From Microbacterium paraoxydans (GTDB lineage: Bacteria > Actinomycetota > Actinomycetes > Actinomycetales > Microbacteriaceae): a DNA stretch of 64,000 nt. Location of the stretch: NCBI RefSeq assembly GCF_018224615.1, contig NZ_JAGTUK010000001.1:682001-746000 (forward strand). Reading direction: 5' to 3'. This document shows positions 15,910-22,638 of this stretch, piece after piece. Each line of letters starts with the position of its first letter. Position 1 is the stretch's first letter. Position numbers and translations under genes: made by a program. The notes under the pieces were generated by a model. The model worked only from the letters and a program-made list of their open reading frames with translations, ran no database searches and was not told where the DNA came from.

Positions 15910-16896
15910 ATGACACGTATGCTCCCCGCTCGGACGGCACGCTCCTCCGGCCGCCTGTTCGACCCGAAGCTCCTCCTCGGCGTGCTCGCCGTCGCCGTAC
16001 TCCTCGCGATCTCGCTCGTCACGGGCGTGTACGACATCGCGGGAGCCGACGACGGCGCCCAGATGTTCCAGATCACCCGCGTGCCGCGCACGATCGCCCT
16101 CGTGCTGGCCGGTGCCGCGATGGCCATGGCGGGCCTGGTCATGCAGCTGCTCACCCAGAACCGCTTCGTCGAGCCGACCACCACCGGGACCACCGAGTGG
16201 GCCGGGCTGGGCCTGCTCGCGGTGATGGTGCTGGTGCCGCAGCCCTCGCTGCCGCTGCGCATGGCGGGCGCGGTGATCGCGGCGTTCATCGGCACCATGG
16301 TGTTCTTCGCGTTCCTGCGCCGCGTCGCGCTGAAGTCGTCGCTCATCGTGCCCATCGTCGGCATCATGCTCGGCGCGGTCGTCGGAGCGATCACCACCTA
16401 CTTCGCGCTCGTCACGAACTCCCTCCAGATCATCGGAGTGTGGTTCGCGGGCAGCTTCACCTCGGTCATGCGCGGACAGTACGAGATGCTGTGGATCGTC
16501 GCGATCATCGGCGTGATCGTGTTCCTCGTGGCCGATCGGCTGACGATCGCCGGGCTGGGCGAGGAGATCGCGACCAACGTCGGCGTCGGCTACAACCGGA
16601 TGATCCTGCTCGGCACGGCGCTGATCGCGGTCACGACCGGCGTGGTCACCGTCGTCGTCGGGAATCTGCCGTTCCTCGGGCTGATCGTGCCGAACATCGT
16701 GTCGATGGTGCGCGGCGACGACCTGCGCAGCAACCTGCCGTGGGTGTGCCTGCTCGGGATCGCGATCGTCACGGTGTGCGACATCATCGGACGCACGATC
16801 ATCATGCCGTTCGAGGTGCCGGTGTCGCTCATCCTCGGGGTCGTCGGCGCCGTGGTGTTCGTGTTCCTCCTGCTGAGGCAGCGTCGTCGTGGCTGA
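15910..16896 (+). CDS. Siderophore ABC importer, FecCD-type permease 1
   Basis: This 328-residue protein has about 9-10 membrane helices and FecCD signatures: an early VPRTIALVLAGAAMAMAGLVMQ, and a late LPFLGLIVPNIV followed by GDDLR, the coupling-helix region that touches the ATPase. It forms the translocation channel with the next gene product. GTG 15889 is in frame but lies inside the hairpin, so ATG 15910 is preferred; a further in-frame ATG is at 15919. It overlaps the second permease by 8 bp. Iron control through the DtxR box is expected. Confidence 0.92.
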   Translation: MTRMLPARTARSSGRLFDPKLLLGVLAVAVLLAISLVTGVYDIAGADDGAQMFQITRVPRTIALVLAGAAMAMAGLVMQLLTQNRFVEPTTTGTTEWAGLGLLAVMVLVPQPSLPLRMAGAVIAAFIGTMVFFAFLRRVALKSSLIVPIVGIMLGAVVGAITTYFALVTNSLQIIGVWFAGSFTSVMRGQYEMLWIVAIIGVIVFLVADRLTIAGLGEEIATNVGVGYNRMILLGTALIAVTTGVVTVVVGNLPFLGLIVPNIVSMVRGDDLRSNLPWVCLLGIAIVTVCDIIGRTIIMPFEVPVSLILGVVGAVVFVFLLLRQRRRG

Positions 16897-17932
16897 GCGG
16901 ACGGCGGCGGTGACGCAGCCGCGTGAGACGACGAGGTCGGCCGGGTCGTTCACGTCACCGCGCGCACGACGCCGCTACGCGGTGGTGCTGGTCGTGCTGG
17001 CCGTGATCGCGGCCGGATCGGCGTTCGGCCTCCTCGCGTGGGACAACCCGATGCCGGTGGGCACGCCGGGGTTCTGGCGCATCGCGCAGCACCGCGCGAC
17101 CTCCGTGGTGGTGATGGCGGTCGTCGCGGTCGCGCAGGCCGTGGCGACCGTGAGTTTCCAGACCGTCACGAACAACCGCATCATCACGCCGTCGATCATG
17201 GGCTTCGAGTCGCTCTACCGCGTGGTGCAGACCACCACGGTGTACCTCTTCGGCGTCGCGGGGCTCGTGGCGATCCAGGGCATCGGGCAGTTCGCACTGC
17301 AGGTGGTGATCATGGTGGGGCTCGCCGTGGTGCTGTACGGGTGGCTGCTGTCGGGGCGCTACGGCAACCTGCAGATCATGCTGCTCGTGGGCATCGTGAT
17401 CGGGGGAGGGCTCGGCGCGGTCGCCACGTTCATGCAACGGCTGCTCACCCCGAGCGAGTTCGACGTGCTCGCGGCCCGGTTGTTCGGCAACGTGTCGAAC
17501 GCCGACCCCGCGTACCTTCCGCTCGCGATCCCGCTGGTCGCCGGAGCATCCGTGCTGCTGTGGCTGCGCTCGCGCCGGCTCAACGTGCTCGCGCTCGGCC
17601 CCGACGCGGCCCGCTCGCTGGGGCTCGACCATCGCCGCGAGCAGTTCCTGGTGCTGACGCTGGTGGCCGTGCTGATGGCCACCTCGACCGCGCTGGTCGG
17701 GCCGATGACCTTCCTGGGGTTCCTCGTGGCGACGCTCGCCTACCAGTTCGCCGACACGCACGACCATCGGCTGATCTTCCCGGTGGCGGTGCTCACGGCC
17801 TTCTCGATCCTCGCCGGCGCGTACTTCGTGATGAAGAACGTCTTCTATGCGCAGGGCATGGTGTCGATCCTGATCGAGATCGTCGGCGGCACCGTGTTCC
17901 TCCTCGTCATCCTCCGAAAGGGCAGACTGTGA
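16889..17932 (+). CDS. Siderophore ABC importer, FecCD-type permease 2
   Basis: This 347-residue membrane protein is the second half of the heterodimeric channel. It has a cytoplasmic Arg-rich N-terminal extension (about 30 residues) and about 9 helices, with TNNRIITPSIMGFESLY near residue 93 and GPMTFLGFLVATLA near residue 271, the FecCD coupling region. GTG 16889 overlaps the end of permease 1 by 8 bp, and the gene overlaps the ATPase by 4 bp (GTGA at 17929-17932), so all subunits are translationally coupled. Confidence 0.92.
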   Translation: MAERTAAVTQPRETTRSAGSFTSPRARRRYAVVLVVLAVIAAGSAFGLLAWDNPMPVGTPGFWRIAQHRATSVVVMAVVAVAQAVATVSFQTVTNNRIITPSIMGFESLYRVVQTTTVYLFGVAGLVAIQGIGQFALQVVIMVGLAVVLYGWLLSGRYGNLQIMLLVGIVIGGGLGAVATFMQRLLTPSEFDVLAARLFGNVSNADPAYLPLAIPLVAGASVLLWLRSRRLNVLALGPDAARSLGLDHRREQFLVLTLVAVLMATSTALVGPMTFLGFLVATLAYQFADTHDHRLIFPVAVLTAFSILAGAYFVMKNVFYAQGMVSILIEIVGGTVFLLVILRKGRL

Positions 17933-18684
17933 TCGCACTCGACGGCGTGCGCCGTGACTACAGCAGCGAGGTCGGGATCGGCCCCGTCGATCTCCGCATC
18001 CCCGCGGGCGGCATCACGGCCCTGATCGGACCCAACGGCGCCGGGAAGTCGACGCTGCTGACGATGATCGGGCGGCTGAACGGCATGGACGCGGGCGCGA
18101 TCGAGATCGCGGGGCTGGACGTGGCGTCCACGAAGTCGAAGGACCTCGCCAAGGTCGTGTCGATCCTGCGGCAGGAGAACCACTTCGTCACGCGCCTCAC
18201 CGTGCGCCAGCTCGTCGGGTTCGGCCGCTTCCCCCACTCGCAGGGGCGGTTGAACCGGGGGGACGAGGAGATCATCAGTCGCGCGATCGACTTCCTCGAC
18301 CTCGGCGCCCTCGAGAACCGCTACCTCGACGAGCTCTCCGGCGGACAGCGCCAGCGCGCGTACGTGGCCATGGTGCTCGCCCAGGACACCGAGTTCGTGC
18401 TGCTCGACGAGCCCCTCAACAACCTCGACATGCGGCACGCCGTGCAGATGATGAAGCACCTGCGGCGGGCGGCCGAGGAGCTGGGGCGCACGATCGTGAT
18501 CGTGCTCCACGACATCAACTTCGCGGGCCACTACGCCGACCACATCTGCGCCATGAAGGACGGGCGGGTCGTGGAGTTCGGGCCTCCGGCGGAGATCATG
18601 ACCGGCGAGGTGCTGACCCGCGTGTTCGATACCGAGGTGCGGGTGGTCGACGGGCCGTCCGGCCCCCTCGCGGTGTACTACTAG
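17929..18684 (+). CDS. Siderophore ABC importer, ATP-binding subunit
   Basis: This 251-residue ATPase of the FepC/FhuC type has Walker A GPNGAGKST (residues 32-40), Q-loop at ILRQEN, signature LSGGQRQRAYVA, Walker B VLLDEPLNNLD and the switch His in VLHDINF. It powers import by the permease pair. It uses a GTG start in the GTGA overlap. Its TAG stop overlaps the convergent stop of a small membrane-protein gene in the tetranucleotide CTAG (18681-18684), so there is no room for a terminator between the two. Confidence 0.94.
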   Translation: MIALDGVRRDYSSEVGIGPVDLRIPAGGITALIGPNGAGKSTLLTMIGRLNGMDAGAIEIAGLDVASTKSKDLAKVVSILRQENHFVTRLTVRQLVGFGRFPHSQGRLNRGDEEIISRAIDFLDLGALENRYLDELSGGQRQRAYVAMVLAQDTEFVLLDEPLNNLDMRHAVQMMKHLRRAAEELGRTIVIVLHDINFAGHYADHICAMKDGRVVEFGPPAEIMTGEVLTRVFDTEVRVVDGPSGPLAVYY

Positions 18685-18878
18685 AGCTCGATGCCGTGGT
18701 CTTCGTCGTTCACCCCGGCGTTGTGGCCGCGGCGCGACTCGTAGCCGAGGAACCAGCCGAGCCAGACGATCGCCGCGAGCAGCACGCCGAGCCACACGTT
18801 CTGGAAGATGAGGCCGACGAGCACTCCGACGATCAGCAGGCCGAGAGTGATGGAGATCCGGAGCGCGGCGCGGGACAT
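18681..18878 (-). CDS. Small two-helix membrane protein
   Basis: This 65-residue protein has two hydrophobic helices (ITLGLLIVGVLVGLIFQNVW and a following LLAAIVWLGWFLGY) and a polar acidic tail. No family motif is recognised; such small proteins are common in Microbacteriaceae. TATGCT lies 6 nt before the ATG at 18878, supporting a leaderless start there. Its stop codon overlaps the stop of the siderophore ATPase gene by sharing CTAG, an unusually tight convergent arrangement. Confidence 0.65.
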   Translation of the reverse strand: MSRAALRISITLGLLIVGVLVGLIFQNVWLGVLLAAIVWLGWFLGYESRRGHNAGVNDEDHGIEL

Positions 18879-18928
18879 GGCCTCAGCATACGACGCGCGG
18901 CCCCCGGCGCCGGGAGCCGGGGTGAGGC

Positions 18929-19888
18929 TCAGCGCCGGCGGTGGTCTTCGGGGGCCAGCCGCGGTCCGCGTCGCGGTTCGACCAGACCGCTCGCGAAGAT
19001 GAGTCTGATCACCCGCTGACGGTGGCCGGACCACGGTTCGAGCAGCGCGATCATGCCGGCGTCGTCGGTGCGATGCCCCGTGAGCGCGTGGCCGACTTCG
19101 TGCGCGAGGTGGAAGTCTCCCACGCTCACCGCGTCCGGGTCGCCCAGCGCACGGATGCGTGTCTCGGCCGCGGTCCAGACGCCCACCCCGGGCAGACTCG
19201 TGAGCACGCGGTCGCGCTCGGCCCCGGTGGGCGCCGACTGCACGGCCCGCGCGATGCGGTCTCCGCGCTCGGCGGCGCGCACGATCGTCCTGGACTGCGG
19301 CGGTTCCACACCGGCCCGATGCCACGCCCAGGACGGGATGCGCCGCCACTGCTCCGCGGTCGGCGCGACGGCCATCGGCCGAGGGGTCGGACCGGGAGCG
19401 GGGTCGCCGTAGCGCGCGACCAGGAAGCGCCAGGCCCCGAACGCCTGCATCGAGGTGACCTTCTGCTCGAGGATCGCGCAGGCGAGAGCGTCGAACACCT
19501 CGTCGGTGCGCGCGAGGCGCACGCCCGGGTTGCGTCGCGCTGCCTCGGCGATGAGCGGGTGGTGCGAGGGGTCGAAGCCCGTGGGATCGTCGGTCGCGCC
19601 GCACAGTGCGGGGACGAGGGAGAGGGCGTGGTCGGCGCCGGGGCCCCACGCGCTCGCCTTCACGTCATTCCCGACCATGCGCAGCGCGAGCGTGGACGGT
19701 CCCTGTGGCGTGCGCACCGCGCGCCAGATGACCGGACCGTCGAACAGCATCGTCGGGTCGGTGCCGCCGCGGCGCAGCATCCCGACGGTGCGACGGAGAT
19801 CGAGCGGGTGCGATGGCCGGTAGGTGGTCTCGCGTGGCGCACCCGTCGTCGCGGTCCCGGTGGGCGCGGACGGGGCGGTGAGGGTCAT
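18929..19888 (-). CDS. AlkA-like DNA-3-methyladenine glycosylase family protein
   Basis: This 319-residue protein has an HhH-GPD fold. The helix-hairpin-helix is SLPGVGVWTAAE near residue 232 and is followed by VGDFHL, whose Asp aligns with the catalytic Asp of E. coli AlkA (LPDDYL). An N-terminal beta region precedes LACAILEQKVTSMQA, the usual first HhH helix. It should excise alkylated purines in base-excision repair. ATG 19888 is chosen over 19918 because TAGGGT lies exactly 6 nt upstream, the leaderless spacing seen repeatedly in this window. No AdaA-type partner is adjacent. Confidence 0.85.
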   Translation of the reverse strand: MTLTAPSAPTGTATTGAPRETTYRPSHPLDLRRTVGMLRRGGTDPTMLFDGPVIWRAVRTPQGPSTLALRMVGNDVKASAWGPGADHALSLVPALCGATDDPTGFDPSHHPLIAEAARRNPGVRLARTDEVFDALACAILEQKVTSMQAFGAWRFLVARYGDPAPGPTPRPMAVAPTAEQWRRIPSWAWHRAGVEPPQSRTIVRAAERGDRIARAVQSAPTGAERDRVLTSLPGVGVWTAAETRIRALGDPDAVSVGDFHLAHEVGHALTGHRTDDAGMIALLEPWSGHRQRVIRLIFASGLVEPRRGPRLAPEDHRRR

Positions 19889-19995
19889 GCCGCCCACCCT
19901 ACGCGGCGCTCCTGACATCGGCTCCCCGCATGCGGTGCGCTGGCGAAGGCCGGGCCGGCGTCGGGGACCGATCCCGCGAGCGCGACCGCGGGCGC

Positions 19996-20718
19996 TCAGA
20001 AGCGGTCGGGCGAGGGGGTGCCGTGTCCGTAGCGGATCACGACGTCGGCGTGACGGTCGAAGCGGTAGCCGATACCGCGGACCGTCCGCACGATGTCCTC
20101 GTAGCGGCCGAGCTTGGCGCGGAGCCGGCGCACGTGCACGTCGATCGTGCGCTCGCCCGGAGCCTCGTCGTCCTGGGCCTGCCACAGGGCGGAGACCAGC
20201 TCACTGCGCTCGATCGTGCGGCCCTCGCGGAGGACGAGGTACTGCAGCAGCTCGAACTCCTTGTACGTGAAGGCCGCGGACTCGCCGTCGATCAGCACGC
20301 GCTTGCGCGAGATGTCCACCGTCACCCCGGTCTCCTCCGGGGTCGTCTCCTCCTCGGCGGCGGCCTTGGTCCTGGCGATGGCGCCGGGCTCCTGCAGGGC
20401 GAGGCGGACCACGTCCAAGTCGCGACCGCCGGAGCCGTGCGGTGCGAGGGCGACGGTCGCGTGGGTCTCGGCGCCCGGTGCGAGCTCGGCGAGCGTGCGG
20501 CGGAGAGCATCGACCAGGAGCGGGAGGCTGACGCCGGCTTCCGCAGCCTTGATCTCGTCGAGGCCGACGTAGAGGGCGAAGCCGCGGGGCGAGCGGACGG
20601 CCGGGAGGTCGGCACCGGCGGCCGCGGCCGAGTCGCTGCCCGGGTGGGCGGCGCGGACGGGGGCGGTGCGGACGGGGGAGGTGGTGGAGGGACGCTCGAG
20701 AAGGGCGGAGTTCGACAT
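19996..20718 (-). CDS. Winged-helix (OmpR/PhoB-type) transcriptional regulator without receiver domain
   Basis: This 240-residue protein has a C-terminal Trans_reg_C winged helix (residues about 135-232: FTYKEFELLQYLVLREGRT, then RTIDVHVRRLRAKLG and VRGIGYRF). The N-terminal 120 residues do not show the Asp/Lys pattern of a receiver domain, so it is not a classical response regulator. GAGGAC 9 nt before ATG 20718 is the likely ribosome binding site. It has a leader of about 256 nt, beginning with a leaderless Cys-rich ORF under a near-consensus promoter, which implies attenuation-type control. No target is evident nearby. Confidence 0.85.
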   Translation of the reverse strand: MSNSALLERPSTTSPVRTAPVRAAHPGSDSAAAAGADLPAVRSPRGFALYVGLDEIKAAEAGVSLPLLVDALRRTLAELAPGAETHATVALAPHGSGGRDLDVVRLALQEPGAIARTKAAAEEETTPEETGVTVDISRKRVLIDGESAAFTYKEFELLQYLVLREGRTIERSELVSALWQAQDDEAPGERTIDVHVRRLRAKLGRYEDIVRTVRGIGYRFDRHADVVIRYGHGTPSPDRF

Positions 20719-20872
20719 GATGATGGAGTCCTCAAGACATGAGCCCGAAGCGACGGGGGCTCGGATGCGTTGCATGAATGACCGGCGGAGCCGGGGAGCG
20801 AGCAAGGGTGGATGCTCGAGACGCTGCTCTCGCAGATGGCGACGAGTCAGGTCAGGCGGGGTGGCTGTTCGT
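20719..20872 (-). other. Untranslated leader between the Cys-rich leader ORF and the winged-helix gene
   Basis: This 154-nt segment of the presumed leader RNA holds several short hairpins: CTGC-GAGA-GCAG (around 20827-20838), CCGGC-TCC-GCCGG (around 20784-20796) and GAGCCC/GGGCTC (20741-20762), the last just before the regulator's ribosome binding site. No T-run marks an intrinsic terminator. The spacing suits alternative structures controlled by translation of the upstream ORF, but no pairing scheme has been demonstrated. Confidence 0.4.
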
Positions 20873-20974
20873 TCAGCGACACATTCGGCAACACATGCCA
20901 ACGCGACCGGGCATCATCATCCCGGCAGTCCCGTTCGCCTCCTGGGCGGACAAAGGGCGTGCGTTGGTGGTCAT
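20873..20974 (-). CDS. Leaderless 33-residue Cys-rich leader peptide ORF
   Basis: An ORF of 33 codons starts with ATG at 20974, exactly 6 nt after the -10 hexamer of a strong promoter, so the transcript probably begins at the A of the start codon. The peptide begins MTTNARPLS, has a Met triplet at residues 19-21 and ends GMCCRMCR, with three Cys in the last six residues. Its final codons (TGT TGC CGA ATG TGT CGC) include codons that are rare in such a GC-rich genome. The design recalls the leaderless polycysteine leader ORFs that attenuate sulfur genes in mycobacteria. It is probably a cis-regulatory element rather than a functional protein. Confidence 0.65.
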   Translation of the reverse strand: MTTNARPLSAQEANGTAGMMMPGRVGMCCRMCR

Positions 20975-20980
20975 GGGGGG

Positions 20981-21010
20981 ATTATGTCCGATCGTGACGG
21001 GGCATGTCAA
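20981..21010 (-). promoter_or_regulatory. Near-consensus housekeeping promoter of the leader ORF/winged-helix transcript
   Basis: On the minus strand, TTGACA (21010-21005) is a perfect -35, followed by 18 nt and CATAAT (20986-20981), five of six to the -10 consensus. Six C residues then lead straight into ATG 20974. This is the best sigma-70-type promoter in the window. Confidence 0.75.
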
Positions 21011-21049
21011 AACGCCCGGGCGTGGCGGAGGGGGCGTAACGTGGCACGG

Positions 21050-21358
21050 ATGACGATCTCGCACACCGTCGGAGGGTTCATCCTGACCGACGAGAAGGAC
21101 GCATCGCGGTACACGCTCACGCGCGACGGGAAGCTCGTCAGCGTGCTCGACTATCGGGACGACGGTCACACGATCGCCCTGACGAGGGCCTTCACCGTCC
21201 CGACTTTCCGGGGCCACGGCTACGCGGGAGTCGTGGTCGAGGGGGCGGTGGCCGATATCGAGGAGCGGGGCGACCGCAAGGTCGACGCGGTCTGCTGGTA
21301 CGTGGCCGAGTGGTTCGCGGCGCACCCCGAGCGCGCCGGTCTGCTGCGCCGTCACTGA
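21050..21358 (+). CDS. Small GNAT-type N-acetyltransferase (YjdJ-like)
   Basis: This 102-residue protein resembles the short GNAT-like N-acetyltransferases (YjdJ-type, Gcn5-related): beta strands at YTLTRDGKLVSVLDY, a core PTFRGHGYAGVVVEGAVADI containing the acetyl-CoA-binding loop RGHGYA, and a late VCWYVAEWFAAHPE helix. GTG 21041 has a good upstream GGAGGGGG, but TAACGT (21037-21042) is 7 nt before ATG 21050, fitting a leaderless start; either choice differs by three codons. It is divergent from the leader ORF. The acetyl acceptor is unknown. Confidence 0.82.
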   Translation: MTISHTVGGFILTDEKDASRYTLTRDGKLVSVLDYRDDGHTIALTRAFTVPTFRGHGYAGVVVEGAVADIEERGDRKVDAVCWYVAEWFAAHPERAGLLRRH

Positions 21359-21468
21359 CCACGGAAGTGTGACGCCGTGTTACGTACGCGGCTGTCCTTC
21401 CGCGGCGAGCTGGGCTACCAGCGGCGGGCCTCTGACCGAATGTCCGAGGTGGTTCGTACGGTGTGAGT

Positions 21469-22638
21469 ATGCGGATCCTGCACACCTCGGACTGGCACGT
21501 CGGCCGGACCTTCCACGGCAACTCCACGCTGGAGGCGCTCGCCGAGGTGCTCGCCGCTCTGACGGCTCAGGTCGAGCGGGAGAGGGTCGACGTGGTGATC
21601 GTCGCGGGCGACGTCTTCGATTCCGCGACCCCCTCCGCGGATGCATACACCCTGCTCGGCGACGCGCTGGTGGCGCTGCACGCGACGGGTGCGCGGGTCA
21701 TCGTGACGAGCGGCAACCACGACTCTGCGGCTCGGCTGGGCTTCCAGTCGCGGCTGCTGCGCGACGGCATCCACGTGCTCACCGATCCGCTCGCGATCGG
21801 CCGGCCGGTCACCATCGCCGACGAGCACGGTCCGGTCCACTTCTTCGGTATCCCGTACCTCGAGCCGGCGATCGTGCGCCAGCACTGGCCGGACGGCGAC
21901 GCCGACGGGCAGCCGCTGCGTATGCAGGCGCAGACCATGGCTCACGCGATGCGGCTCGTGCGAGCGGGCATGGAGGAGCACGCGGGGCGCTCGGTCGCGA
22001 TCGCCCACTGCTTCGCGGCGGGTGTCGAGCCCACGGAGGGCCTGGAGCGGGAAGTGCGTCAGGGCGGGCTCGACGTCGTGCCGCTGAGTGCATTCGACGG
22101 CCCGGATTACGTCGCCCTCGGGCACATCCACGGACGGCAGCAGGTGAGCGAGCGCGTGCGGTATGCGGGAGCACCGCTGCACTACAGCTTCGGCGAGCAG
22201 CACAAGCCCCGAGGGTCTTGGGTGGTGGAGCTCGATGCCGAGGGCCTGGGTACGGTCGAGTGGCTCGAGCTGCCGGTGCCGCGGCCGCTGGTCACGCTCA
22301 CCGGGAGCCTCGACGAGATCCTGTCCCCCGAGAACGTCCGTGCGCACGCGGGTCACTGGGTGTGTGCGGTCTATACCGACCCCGTGCCCCAGTCGGAGCC
22401 CATGCGACGGCTGCGCGAGGTCTACCCTCACTGCGCGATGGTGCAGCACCAGCCGGTCACGGCGGAGCAGGCGCCGGAGCGCTCCTACGCGCAGCGACTG
22501 CGCTCGGCGGTCACCGATGCCGACCGAATCGTCGCGTTCCTCGAGCACGTACGGGCCGGTCAGGGCCCGAGCGAGGTCGAGCGCGAGCTGATCCGCGACG
22601 TGCTCGACGACCGCGTACGGGCGGAGGCTCTCGTCTAG
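21469..22638 (+). CDS. sbcD: Exonuclease SbcCD, nuclease subunit D (Mre11-like)
   Basis: This 389-residue metallophosphoesterase shows the Mre11 motifs in order: MRILHTSDWHVG (residues 1-12), VIVAGDVFD, TSGNHDS and ALGHIHGRQ. With SbcC it forms the double-strand endo/exonuclease that opens hairpins and protein-blocked ends. TACGGT (21457-21462) lies 6 nt before ATG 21469, so a leaderless start there is preferred over GTG 21463. It ends immediately before the SbcC ATG (22639) with no intervening base, showing strict operon organisation. Confidence 0.96.
   Translation: MRILHTSDWHVGRTFHGNSTLEALAEVLAALTAQVERERVDVVIVAGDVFDSATPSADAYTLLGDALVALHATGARVIVTSGNHDSAARLGFQSRLLRDGIHVLTDPLAIGRPVTIADEHGPVHFFGIPYLEPAIVRQHWPDGDADGQPLRMQAQTMAHAMRLVRAGMEEHAGRSVAIAHCFAAGVEPTEGLEREVRQGGLDVVPLSAFDGPDYVALGHIHGRQQVSERVRYAGAPLHYSFGEQHKPRGSWVVELDAEGLGTVEWLELPVPRPLVTLTGSLDEILSPENVRAHAGHWVCAVYTDPVPQSEPMRRLREVYPHCAMVQHQPVTAEQAPERSYAQRLRSAVTDADRIVAFLEHVRAGQGPSEVERELIRDVLDDRVRAEALV

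Noticed and set aside
20778..21053. 91-codon plus-strand frame across the leader region
   Set aside because: It runs antisense to the promoter and leader ORF, with mixed composition and no ribosome binding site.
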